NCBI GenBank assembly: GCA_027627705.1
Contig: CP091242.1
Span: 2,812,290 to 2,876,289 of the forward strand
Reading direction: 5' to 3'
DNA: 64,000 bases
Source: Hyphomonadaceae bacterium BL14
GTDB lineage: Bacteria; Pseudomonadota; Alphaproteobacteria; Caulobacterales; Maricaulaceae
In this document: in pieces, positions 18,642-26,487 of the stretch
Position numbering within the stretch: position 1 is the first letter of the stretch
Layout of the letters: every line of letters starts with the position of its first letter
Notes under the pieces: model-generated
Database searches by the model: none
What the model saw: the letters and a program-made list of their open reading frames with translations, nothing else
What the model was told of the DNA's origin: nothing
Program-made: the position numbers and the translations under genes

Positions 18642-19450
18642 GGGATTGTCAGAGGAAACCGGCTTGAGGCGGGCGGGGCGGTTTCGTAGCTTTTTTGGAT
18701 GAGAAATCCGTTTCGCTATTTCAAGACATCGCCCGAGGTGATCCGCCTTGTGGTGATGATGTATGTCCGTTTCCCGCTGTCGCTGCGGAACGTGGAGGAT
18801 CTGCTCCACGAGCGCGGTGTTGATGTGAGCCACGAGACGGTGCGTTTCTGGTGGAATCGGTTCGGGCCGATGTTCGCTGCGCAGATCCGGCGCAAGCACG
18901 CTGACCGGCTGCGGGCCTGGCCGCAATGGCGATGGCATCTGGACGAGATGTTCGTGAAGATAAATGGCGAGACCCACTATCTCTGGCGCGCTGTTGATCA
19001 CGAGGGTGAAGTGCTCGAGGCTTATGTCACCAAGCGTCGGGATCGCAAGGCAGCATTGAGGTTCTTGCGCAAGGCGATGAAGCGCTATGGCCGGCCGGAG
19101 GTGGTCGTCACCGATCGGCTACGCAGCTATAAGGCGGCGATGGGCGAGATCGGCAATGAGGCACGCCAGGAGACGGGGCGTTGGCTCAATAACAGAGCCG
19201 AGAACAGCCACCTTCCCTTGCGAAAACGGGAGCGGGCGATGCTCCGGTTCCGGCGGATGCGAAGTCTGCAGACCTTTGCCGCAGTGCACTCCTCCGTCCA
19301 CAACCACTTCAACCAGGAACGCCACCTCTACAGCCGAGAGAACTTCAAAGAAAACCGGAACGCGGCCCTGGCCGAATGGCGGCAGCTCGCCGCCTGATCA
19401 AGGCCGACGCCACCCAAGCCGAGACCCGTTCGCGTTCGTCTGATAGCACC
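18642..19450 (+). mobile_element. Complete IS6-family insertion sequence
   Basis: About 809 bases with one transposase gene. The left end (GGGATTGTCAG) and the reverse complement of the right end (GGTGCTATCAG) are similar over 11 bases, which set the borders. The right end lies inside the orfB of an IS3-family element, whose remaining part continues from 19451. This is the only full copy of the element whose left end also survives at 1.6 and 15.4 kb. Confidence 0.75.
18699..19397 (+). CDS. IS6-family transposase
   Basis: A 232-residue DDE transposase of the IS6/IS26 type. It has an N-terminal helix-turn-helix (LSLRNVEDLLHERGVDVSHE) and the acidic triad in WHLDEMFVKI, VVTDRLRSYKAA and NRAENSH, then the Lys/Arg-rich C-terminus. 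Length and motifs are normal for the family, so it is probably functional. IS6 elements move by replicative cointegrate formation, which tends to leave direct copies flanking captured DNA. Confidence 0.9.
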   Translation: MRNPFRYFKTSPEVIRLVVMMYVRFPLSLRNVEDLLHERGVDVSHETVRFWWNRFGPMFAAQIRRKHADRLRAWPQWRWHLDEMFVKINGETHYLWRAVDHEGEVLEAYVTKRRDRKAALRFLRKAMKRYGRPEVVVTDRLRSYKAAMGEIGNEARQETGRWLNNRAENSHLPLRKRERAMLRFRRMRSLQTFAAVHSSVHNHFNQERHLYSRENFKENRNAALAEWRQLAA

Positions 19451-19736
19451 CCGACAAGCCTTCCTCCTTGTAGATGCGTCTGAGCTTCTTCTGGTTCATC
19501 ACGATGCCCTCCCGCTCAAGCATGAGCCCTATGCGCCGATAGCCGAACCGGCGGCGAACAGCCGCGATCTCGCGCATGCGCGAGCGCGCCTCCGTGTTGT
19601 CCGGGACGACCTCTCGTCTGACGGTTTTCGGATCGACGCTGACCAGGCGGCATGCCCGGCGCTGAGAGATCGCGTAGGTCTCGATCACCTCCAGCGCCGT
19701 AGCCCGTTTCGCTTGGGGCGTCGTCAGCTCTTTCCC
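19451..19736 (-). pseudogene. IS3-family OrfB, truncated
   Basis: The N-terminal part of the transposase (RRACRLVSVDPKTVRRE, RRFGYRRIGLMLEREG, NQKKLRRIYKEEGL) is present. The integrase core with its DDE residues is absent because the reading frame runs into the IS6 element at 19450. Confidence 0.8.
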
Positions 19737-19987
19737 AGCAGGTCTTTCAGGATCGACACATCCAGCATGCTGTCAGCCAGAAGCTTCTTGAGCCGAGCAT
19801 TCTCAGCCTCAAGCGTCTTCAGCTTGCGCGCGTCCGACACATCCATGCCGCCGAACTTCGCCTTCCATTTGTAGAATGTCGCCGTGCTGACCCCATGGCG
19901 GCGGCAGACCTCCGCCGTCGCCATACCACTCTCCTGATCAGCCAGGATCGCGATGATCTGTTCCTCGGTGAACCTGCTCTTGCGCAT
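19724..19987 (-). CDS. IS3-family OrfA (helix-turn-helix subunit)
   Basis: An 87-residue OrfA beginning MRKSRFTEEQIIAIL. It has the usual helix-turn-helix (ATAEVCRRHGVSTATFYKWK) and leucine-zipper part (LKTLEAENARLKKLLAD). It is complete, but its partner orfB is truncated, so the element is dead. Confidence 0.85.
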   Translation of the reverse strand: MRKSRFTEEQIIAILADQESGMATAEVCRRHGVSTATFYKWKAKFGGMDVSDARKLKTLEAENARLKKLLADSMLDVSILKDLLGKS

Positions 19988-20067
19988 CGTCTGTCTTTTT
20001 GTGACAGACTCTCCATTCAAATGCGGGACCAAACGGGTCTCAGGTCAATGCCCTTAGGTATATTTTA

Positions 20068-21351
20068 TTACAATCTCACGTTTTCCGACGAATCAAATTG
20101 TAGATCGTCAATCTGATGCTCTTTTGGCAAAGCAAAACATAATGCGTACAATCGCTCCATAACAAACTCTTTTCTAGCATATTTCCATTCTACTCCCTTC
20201 ATTGCGAACGACCAAAAATCAAAAATATGACTTAATATTGAGCTGTGGTATCCAACATCTTCATATATATTACGCGCATTCTTTAGAAATTCACTCAATT
20301 TTTTAGCGTCCTGATCTAATGTTATGGATTCCATGATTTCTTGATAGCCAGCGAGAGCAGTAGAAAGCATAATCATTGAATAATTTGTCGCTCTAATTAT
20401 GTGATGCGACATTGCCCTTAATTCTTTTCTATCTGTTGATTGGGCGTCATACATTCTGATTTTTGAAAGAGTGTCCACGATAAAAGAGAAATTTTCTGCT
20501 GACTGGTTAAGCTTCCATTGATAATATATCAAACCCTTCCACGAAAAAATTGCCTCGTCAAAGTCACCCTTGCTCATTTTCATTGCAGCTCTAAGTGGCT
20601 CCAGTCGGGAATCACCGCGTCGCGACATGAAGGCGGTTGCGAGACGATTTGTTGCCTCCCCGACTCCCTTACTCATCGCCAAACTGGTAATCTTAGAAAG
20701 ATCACTGGCCACATTTGAACGCATAGAAAATAAATCTCTTTCAGATATGTCTATAATTCCCTTTGGTAAGTCGATATCTTCATATTCTGCCCGCTCAGAC
20801 AACAAAAAGGGGTCAAAACTTGGTATTTCATTCAATAGCATAAGCAGCTTTTCATCGCTGTAAGAAATATTACTGTTCACATCTATTCCTAAATGCTTAT
20901 GTAATTTATTTGAAAAATTTTTTTCCCCAATAAATATTGATAATCCCCCCATATTCAGGTCATTAGATACGAAGGGAAATATTATTTTTGTTGCGCTGTA
21001 TTCGTTCACTTCGAACAGCTCTTTCTCTTGTTCGCGAACATTGTGCTTTATTATAAATGCTTTATTTAGGAAGGGGTGTTTAAAAATACCAATTTTATAA
21101 GAATTGAATTCAGCTTTACCGACTTCACCAGCTTCTGCTTTATCAACTTCACCATTTGATAAATTATATTTTTCATTCAATCTATCTACATCTAAAACTC
21201 GGCTGGTAGAGCCATACATTCTAGCAAGCGCTAACGACCGCACACCGGATGTGGGAATTGTAGGCATAGGGACACACCTCGATTGTTCCGGAGAGAAAAA
21301 ACACCCTGACTTATTAAGGGCACGATAATACAGCGCAGATTCCGCAATCAT
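20068..21351 (-). CDS. AT-rich orphan gene of unknown function
   Basis: About 427 residues from the ATG at 21351 (frame open to 21435). I do not recognise a family. It is soluble-looking, with no signal peptide, rich in Lys/Asn/Ile/Ser and in AT codons, unlike the GC-rich genes around it. That is a strong sign of transfer from another source. The second half looks alpha-helical (residues ~190-400, with MRSNVASDLSKITSLAMSKG and many amphipathic stretches). It is flanked by a truncated IS3 element on one side and a degenerate repeated segment on the other. A defence or cargo role would be speculation. Confidence 0.6.
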   Translation of the reverse strand: MIAESALYYRALNKSGCFFSPEQSRCVPMPTIPTSGVRSLALARMYGSTSRVLDVDRLNEKYNLSNGEVDKAEAGEVGKAEFNSYKIGIFKHPFLNKAFIIKHNVREQEKELFEVNEYSATKIIFPFVSNDLNMGGLSIFIGEKNFSNKLHKHLGIDVNSNISYSDEKLLMLLNEIPSFDPFLLSERAEYEDIDLPKGIIDISERDLFSMRSNVASDLSKITSLAMSKGVGEATNRLATAFMSRRGDSRLEPLRAAMKMSKGDFDEAIFSWKGLIYYQWKLNQSAENFSFIVDTLSKIRMYDAQSTDRKELRAMSHHIIRATNYSMIMLSTALAGYQEIMESITLDQDAKKLSEFLKNARNIYEDVGYHSSILSHIFDFWSFAMKGVEWKYARKEFVMERLYALCFALPKEHQIDDLQFDSSENVRL

Positions 21352-21404
21352 AATCACGCTAGTCGGTGCTGTAAGGCGTATGTGGACTATGGCAAAAGGA
21401 TGGC

Positions 21405-21625
21405 CGCGGCAAGTGCTATCCAGTTGTGACCACAAGCACTATCTGAATTTGGCCTATGGCAAACCAGGGGCCCACGCCGCTGTGCGGGCCGCCGAGACCC
21501 TCAGCGGGCAACGAGGCCGCGTTCAAATCGCAGACGCGATCAAAGGTTGAAAAAGGGCAAGCATAGCTGGAAGATCTGCGGGCGGCACTGAGGGAGCGTC
21601 GCCCGACGCAATGCTTCAATAATTT
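21405..21625 (-). repeat. Degenerate segment repeated in inverted orientation at 41.5 kb
   Basis: The reverse complement of this stretch aligns without large gaps to 41510-41725. Shared blocks include GCTCCCTCAG/GTTCCCTCAG, CCGCCCG, GATCGCGT, GCCCGCTGAGGG/GCCTGCTGAGGG and GCTTGTGGTCACAAC/GCTTGTAGTCACAAC. In one direction both read LRAALRER, suggesting decayed coding DNA from an element I cannot name. Confidence 0.55.
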
Positions 21626-21968
21626 GTATTCCCACCTCGTGAATGAGAAGACGAAGTCGAAAACTACGGTAAGAGCATATCATCTACATCCTACGGCTGC
21701 ATCCGACATCATGTGAATGTTTGACAATCTGATGCACTCGGCAGCATAAAAAAGTAAGGGGCGTTCGGGTACCGAGTGAGAATTTCGATGTCAGGGTCGA
21801 GTTCGCCATCTGTGATGTTTGTGTCGCACTTGTTGATTGGGGCGCAAAACGTACTTTGGTGACATGCTTTACCGTTAATTGATGCGCACCTTTGCTCTGC
21901 CCCCAGGAAATTGGATCGTTCGAAGTTGGAGTTTTCCGCTACGTTTTCCTGGGCTGGGATAGGAGCGG

Positions 21969-22241
21969 ATGACCATGAAGGCATCGAAGTTCACTGAGGC
22001 GCAGAAGGCGTTCATCCTGAAGCAGGGTGAGTCCGGGACGCCGGTTGCGGAGATCTGCCGCAAGGCTGGTATCAGCCAGGCGACCTACTTCAACTGGAAA
22101 AAGAAATACGGCGGGCTGCTGCCGGACGAGATGCGCCGGCTGAAGCAGCTGGAGGACGAGAACACACGACTGAAGAAGATTGTCGCTGATCTGACGCTTG
22201 ACCGGGAGATGTTGCAGGATGTGATCCGCCGAAAGCTCTAA
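21969..22241 (+). CDS. IS3-family OrfA (copy 1)
   Basis: A 90-residue protein with a helix-turn-helix (GTPVAEICRKAGISQATYFN) and a coiled coil (LKQLEDENTRLKKIVADLTL). It is the DNA-binding partner that is fused to OrfB by translational frameshifting in IS3 elements. It is identical in protein sequence to the OrfA at 49606-49878. Confidence 0.9.
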   Translation: MTMKASKFTEAQKAFILKQGESGTPVAEICRKAGISQATYFNWKKKYGGLLPDEMRRLKQLEDENTRLKKIVADLTLDREMLQDVIRRKL

Positions 22242-22273
22242 GGCCTGTCCGCAAGCGCGAGCTGGTTGACGGG

Positions 22274-23077
22274 ATGCTGGTGGACTGGGGCGTGTCGATC
22301 CGAAGGGCCTGCCGGGTCCTTCCCCTCGACACTTCGACCTACCACTACCAGTCCCGCCGACCCGGCCAGGCCGGCCTTGAGCAGAGAATACGCGAGATCT
22401 GCCAGACCCGTGTGCGCTACGGCTATCGCCGGGTTCACGTCCTGCTTCGCCGGGAGGGATGGGTGGTGAACATCAAGAAGACCCGCAGAATCTACAGCGA
22501 GTTAGGCCTTCAGCTGCGCAACAAGCATCCCAAGCGGCGCGTGAAGGCCAAGCTTCGCGAGGACCGCCGGGAAGCGGCCGGTCCGAATGAAGTCTGGGCG
22601 ATGGACTTCGTCCACGACCAGCTCGCCATGGGGTCGAAGCTGCGCATTCTGACAGTGGGGGACACCCACTCACGCTACTGCCCGGCAGCTGATCCGCGGT
22701 TCACCTATCGCGGCGAGGACGTCGTTCAGACGCTAGAACGCGTCTGTAGCCAGATCGGCTATCCTGGAACGATCCGGGTCGACAATGGCAGCGAGTTCAT
22801 CTCGCGCGACCTGGATCTCTGGGCTTACGCCAACGGGGTTACGCTCGACTTCTCCCGGCCCGGAAAGCCGACGGATAACGGCTTCATCGAAGCCTTCAAC
22901 AGCAAGCTTCGAGCCGAGTGCCTGAACACGCACTGGTTCATGAGCCTTGCCGACGCCCGCGAAAAGCTGGAGGCTTGGCGCAGAGACTACAACGAGGTCA
23001 GACCTCACAGCGCGATCGGGTACAACGTCCCAGCCGACCTGCATAATCACTGCGGCATGGCCAGCCCGCCGCCGTGA
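22274..23077 (+). CDS. IS3-family OrfB transposase (copy 1)
   Basis: A 267-residue integrase-core protein with HTH_21-type N-terminus (YGYRRVHVLLRREGW) and the DDE core: AMDFVHDQL, then VDNGSEFIS and FIEAFNSKLRAECL. Full length, so the copy is probably active. Relative to the later copy it carries Arg instead of Gly in LERVCSQ. Confidence 0.9.
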   Translation: MLVDWGVSIRRACRVLPLDTSTYHYQSRRPGQAGLEQRIREICQTRVRYGYRRVHVLLRREGWVVNIKKTRRIYSELGLQLRNKHPKRRVKAKLREDRREAAGPNEVWAMDFVHDQLAMGSKLRILTVGDTHSRYCPAADPRFTYRGEDVVQTLERVCSQIGYPGTIRVDNGSEFISRDLDLWAYANGVTLDFSRPGKPTDNGFIEAFNSKLRAECLNTHWFMSLADAREKLEAWRRDYNEVRPHSAIGYNVPADLHNHCGMASPPP

Positions 23078-23129
23078 TCAAAGCCGGAAAACTCCAGCTT
23101 CCGGCGATCCAGCGTTGGGGCTCAGTGCA

Positions 23130-23461
23130 GAAAGGGTCAGACTCTACTAACTCACGGCCCGGATCAGGGGGCCGGGTCATGAGCTTTTGATCGGGAGCCC
23201 AGCTTGTCCGAAGACCGGGGCCCAGTTTTTAGATTGCGCTCCAGGTGCCCTGCGCTGAGGCGCGCGCATCCGGCCTGGGGACTGTGCCAAAATCAATCAC
23301 ATTTTGAGCGCCCGCGGCACAATGATCAATTCTGGCGGTCCCGGTCGTTATGCTTACTGTTGGATTAAGAACATAATTCGTTGAAAATTCTTATTATCAA
23401 AATTTAAATGATGAACATCAAACCATTAAAATCTGGCTGCTATATTGCGGCGTCTCCTCTG
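23130..23461. other. Upstream region of the first repeat-protein gene
   Basis: No gene is seen. The last ~60 bases (ACCATTAA, TGGCTGCTATATTGCGG) resemble the matching positions upstream of the paralogue at 48 kb and of the relic at 35 kb, so they probably contain the shared promoter. The segment 23145-23185 has a GGCCCGG/CCGGGTC inverted repeat. Confidence 0.4.
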
Positions 23462-23496
23462 CCCGCCATCTCCGGCGGTGTGACGAACAAGAGGAG
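23462..23496 (+). promoter_or_regulatory. Conserved leader hairpin and strong ribosome binding site
   Basis: A CCGCC/GGCGG stem with a six-base loop, followed by TGTGACGAAC and GAGGAG six bases before the ATG. The same stem with a changed loop (ACGTCC for ATCTCC) lies before the paralogue at 48 kb. A third version (CCGCT/GGCGG) lies before the relic at 35.1 kb. Confidence 0.55.
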
Positions 23497-23502
23497 ACAA
23501 CC

Positions 23503-24468
23503 ATGTATCGTCAGATGATGACCGCAGGCCTGCTGGCTTCGGTGTCCATGCTGGGTTTTGCCGCCGGTGCACAAGCCCAGACCAATAACGTGCAAAACAA
23601 TCAGACCAACTGGGCCCAGACCCGTGCCCAGCTCAATGCCGACATCAACTCGGTCAGCGAGTCGGTGAGCCTGACCTCGGCTGCCATCGGCAACTCGTTC
23701 AGCGCTGAGCTGGGTGGCGTGACCAACCTGACCAACAACCAACGTAATGACAGGAATGTTCAGGCCAGCGCCTATCTCAATGCTCATGATGCGCTGGGCG
23801 GGCTGAACGCTACTGTTGCGGCGATTGGCAACTCGGCTTCAGTGGAGGTCGATGCGCTGGGCGCCAGCGGCGTGAGCCGGCTGAACAACCGGCAGGACAT
23901 TTTCGGCAATCGCCAAGTCTATTCCTACCTGACGATTGACGCGTCCGACATCCAGGCCCCCGACGCCAGCGATGTGGCGATCGATGGCACCGTAGCCTCC
24001 ATCGCCAACTCGCTCTCGGTCACAGGAAGCGGCAATATCGAGGCGAGAAACCTGCAGCGTTTCCGCGGGGACTCCCAGTCCTTTCTGAACGCTGATCTCA
24101 ATGACGTCACCGGCTCGGTGAACCTCACCTCGGCGGCCATGGGCAACTCCGCGTCCTACGATATCTCGGACTCGGCCCGTTTCAGCCTGAACAACACCCA
24201 GTTTGCTGACTGGGATCCGCAGGCCTGGTCGAATGTGGGCGTCGGCGACATCAACGGCGATTTCAGTTCGACCACGGCGGCGATCTCCAACTCGCTGAGC
24301 GTGTCTACCCTGCCGGAAACGGCCTCGCTAAACATCAACAGCAACCAGGTGAACAACGCCTATACCGGCGCAACCGCCAACATCAACCTGGGCGATGTGA
24401 CCGGGGCGGTGTCCATCACGACCGCTGCCATCAGCAACTCGGTCAGCATCAACAATCTGCCGCGTTAA
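23503..24468 (+). CDS. Secreted six-repeat AIGNS protein, holdfast/curli-like (paralogue 1)
   Basis: 321 residues with a signal peptide ending GAQAQ (~26). The mature protein is made of six ~50-residue repeats marked by AIGNS or a variant at residues 61, 107, 166, 212, 260 and 309, each preceded by a V-x-x-T/S-x-A strand and followed by S-V/A-x-V and an Asn/Gln-rich turn. Asn/Gln/Ser/Ala-rich short-strand repeats of this kind are typical of beta-solenoid, amyloid-like surface fibres (curlins, HfaD). It is nearly cysteine- and lysine-free. A receiver protein and an HfaA homologue follow on the same strand, and an HfaB/CsgG-like secretion lipoprotein is at 45-46 kb. I infer a fibre or holdfast-anchor subunit; no known family name can be given with certainty. 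Confidence 0.7.
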   Translation: MYRQMMTAGLLASVSMLGFAAGAQAQTNNVQNNQTNWAQTRAQLNADINSVSESVSLTSAAIGNSFSAELGGVTNLTNNQRNDRNVQASAYLNAHDALGGLNATVAAIGNSASVEVDALGASGVSRLNNRQDIFGNRQVYSYLTIDASDIQAPDASDVAIDGTVASIANSLSVTGSGNIEARNLQRFRGDSQSFLNADLNDVTGSVNLTSAAMGNSASYDISDSARFSLNNTQFADWDPQAWSNVGVGDINGDFSSTTAAISNSLSVSTLPETASLNINSNQVNNAYTGATANINLGDVTGAVSITTAAISNSVSINNLPR

Positions 24469-24480
24469 ACCCGCACTGAA

Positions 24481-24518
24481 ACCGGGCGGTGCGCCATGCG
24501 TGCCGCCCGGTATTTTTC
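24481..24518 (+). terminator. Rho-independent terminator
   Basis: A nine-base stem ACCGGGCGG/CCGCCCGGT with a T-rich tail (ATTTTTCCTT), 12 bases after the repeat-protein stop. It separates that gene from the receiver gene. Confidence 0.75.
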
Positions 24519-24604
24519 CTTACCTTCCATTAGACCAAATTTAACCCGCCTAGCCTAATCTGCACCGGTGAGCACGCAGGCGCACCACTTTGCAGGGATG
24601 GGGC

Positions 24605-25108
24605 ATGACGATTGACCTTTATCGCAGCGATAGCGCAGGCGGCGCTACGCCGGCTGAACCCGCCCCGATATCCCTGCCATTGTTCGGCCTAAGGGTGCTG
24701 CTGGCCGAGGATGATCCGCTTAATGCCATGGTTGTCAGGCTGATCCTCACACGCAATGGTGCCAGCGTGCACCATGTCCCCAATGGTGTCCAGGCTGTCC
24801 GGCTTGCGGCCGAGGTCCACTTCGACTGTGCAGTTTTTGACGTGCGCATGCCGCACCTGACCGGTCCGCAGGCAGCGGCGGTGATCAGGCGCAACCCCGC
24901 CGCGCCCGACGACCTGCCCATCATCGCACTTACAGCCAATAACAGCCCTGCAGACCGCGACCACTGCCTCGCTGCTGGGATGGATGTGTTCCTCACCAAG
25001 CCCGTGTGCGAAACCTCACTGATTGAGGCGATCGTGCAATTATGTGCCGCAACGGCACACCGGTCGAGCGGCAGCGGGCGGGGCGCGGACCGTTCCAACA
25101 CAGGCTGA
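24605..25108 (+). CDS. Single-domain response regulator (receiver only)
   Basis: 167 residues from the ATG at 24605, preceded by GGATGGGG. Residues ~28-150 are a receiver domain: acidic pair in LLAEDDPLN, phosphorylation site Asp79 in CAVFDVRMP, Thr in ALTANN and Lys in FLTKPV. There is no output domain, only a short disordered tail. Its sequence is close to the receiver of the hybrid kinase at 29.2-31.0 kb (both have the DCA-FD-MP arrangement and AAGMD-F-TKPV), so the two may belong to one phosphorelay. It sits between the repeat-protein gene and hfaA on the same strand, which suggests control of surface attachment. Confidence 0.85.
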   Translation: MTIDLYRSDSAGGATPAEPAPISLPLFGLRVLLAEDDPLNAMVVRLILTRNGASVHHVPNGVQAVRLAAEVHFDCAVFDVRMPHLTGPQAAAVIRRNPAAPDDLPIIALTANNSPADRDHCLAAGMDVFLTKPVCETSLIEAIVQLCAATAHRSSGSGRGADRSNTG

Positions 25109-25250
25109 TTGGCTGACAACGACCGTCCGCGCCAGGGGCCGGTCGCATCAGGAACCTGGCACTTCCGGCCTGATGGACGCCGTGCGCCTCCCGGGCCTGG
25201 CCCTGGCACATGGCTTGCGAGCGCTTCCTCTGTCAAAGAGGATAACTCGC

Positions 25251-25799
25251 ATGCGAATGTTCACAGCCCTTTCTGCAATCGCCCTAGCGCTGGTATCGGC
25301 CAGCGTCAGCCATGCGCAGCAGGGCGATCCGATGCTCCAGCCCTACGGCATGGCACCCGGCAGCATGACCACCCATTACACCCCGCCGGCGCGCGACCAG
25401 CAGGGCAACCGCGTTGTGGTCAACGGTCAGATTGTGGACATGAGCGGGCGGCGCGCGGCACCATCGAGCCCCGCAGCGAACTTCTCTGGCGGCGTGGCGG
25501 CCATGGGGCCGTCCTCCTTGCGCCAGACATCGCTCAATGCCGTAGCGATTGGCAACTTCGTCGAGATATCCGGTGCGCGCAACTCAACCTTTGTCATTAA
25601 CCAGCGCAATTACGGCCGCCAAACCGCATCGGCCAGCATCGGCGGCTCGGGAGGGGTGGCTGCGGCTGGCGCCGCGCCCCAACAAGCCAACGGCTGGCCG
25701 CTCCTCGATACCCAGGACGGACAGCTCGCGGGGCAGCATTCGGGATCAATCAATCAGCACAACTCCGGCACGCAAGCTGCTTTGACCCACGGACATTAG
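25251..25799 (+). CDS. hfaA: Holdfast anchor protein HfaA homologue
   Basis: 182 residues with a signal peptide ending SHAQ (~22). After it comes the pattern I associate with HfaA: PYGMAPGS, then RDQQGNRVVVNGQI, a Gly/Ser linker and VAIGNFVEI, then NSTFVINQRN. In Caulobacter HfaA is an amyloid-like surface protein that, with HfaB and HfaD, anchors holdfast polysaccharide at the stalk tip. GAGGA lies eight bases before the ATG. The stop codon TAG overlaps the TA at which an IS630-family element is inserted, so the natural C-terminus and any downstream operon partners may have been lost. The repeat motif AIGN is shared with the 321-residue paralogues. Confidence 0.65.
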   Translation: MRMFTALSAIALALVSASVSHAQQGDPMLQPYGMAPGSMTTHYTPPARDQQGNRVVVNGQIVDMSGRRAAPSSPAANFSGGVAAMGPSSLRQTSLNAVAIGNFVEISGARNSTFVINQRNYGRQTASASIGGSGGVAAAGAAPQQANGWPLLDTQDGQLAGQHSGSINQHNSGTQAALTHGH

Positions 25800-25850
25800 A
25801 GCGGCGTCCTACCAGTCTGGATCGTATCCGCATGCGGGGAAGTAGTTGGC

Positions 25851-26415
25851 TCATTCGTTGGGCGTGAAGGTTTCGGAGATGCGTCCGATAGTGTTCCAGA
25901 GCCCATCGACGGTGCGTTCGGCGGCCTTTCGCAGCATGGCCTTGAGCTTTGCGAAGGCCTTCTCGATGGGGTTGAAGTCGGGGCTGTAAGGCGGCAGGAA
26001 GACCAGGCTGGCCCCGGCCGCCTCGATCAGCGCTTGGACGCGCGGCCCTTTGTGGCTAGACAGATTGTCCATGATCACGATGTCGCCGGGCCGCAGCTCT
26101 GGGACCAGCACCTGCTCGACATAGGCCTCGAAGGCGTCGCGGTTGATCGTTCCGGACAGCACGAACGGAGCGATCATGCTGCGCAGCGTGAGTGCGCTGA
26201 CGAAGGTGGTGGTGCGCCAGTGTCCGTGAGGCATGCCCATGCGCAGCCGTTCGCCACGCGGGCAGCGCCCATGGGTGCGAGGCATGTTCGTCTTCGCCCA
26301 GGTCTCGTCGATGAACACCAGGCGCTCCGGGTCGAGATCGGGCTGAGCGTTGAACGAGGCCCTGCGCCGCTTCATCACGTCCGGACGGTTCTGTTCGGCC
26401 GCATGGCCAGTCTTT
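25851..26415 (-). pseudogene. IS630-family transposase, C-terminal fragment
   Basis: It resumes with KTGHAAEQNRPDV and contains the DDE core (LVFIDETW, IVIMDNLSSHK, PPYSPDFNPIEKAF). Joining it to the N-terminal fragment through CGC AAA AAG ACT restores a continuous protein, so the IS110 insertion is the only obvious defect. Confidence 0.85.
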
Positions 26416-26487
26416 ATGGGATGGCCCGCCCCTTTTCCCCGGCTTCGGATACGATGCCGGTTCATGAGCAGGGAAAGGAGCGGACCG

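Larger units (their letters stand above)
19451..20047 (-). mobile_element. IS3-family element truncated by the IS6 insertion
   Basis: Read leftward, the element starts at an end sequence TGACCTGAGACCCGTTTGG near 20047 and contains a complete orfA and the first ~95 codons of orfB. orfB breaks off at 19450, exactly at the right end of the IS6 element. The remaining two thirds of the element are missing. Confidence 0.8.
21893..23129 (+). mobile_element. IS3-family (IS407-like) element, copy 1
   Basis: A 1,237-base element with orfA and orfB. The left end (TGCTCTGCCCCCAGG and on to GGATCG) pairs imperfectly with the reverse complement of the right end (TGCACTGAGCCCCAACG and on to GGATCG). Copy 2 at 49530-50766 has the same length and differs at only a handful of bases (for example 22739-22740 and 21914). 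I see no clear target duplication. Confidence 0.9.

Noticed and set aside
23145..23185. GGCCCGG/CCGGGTC inverted repeat after the first IS407-like copy as an attachment site
   Set aside because: No matching second copy in the window and no integrase gene nearby.
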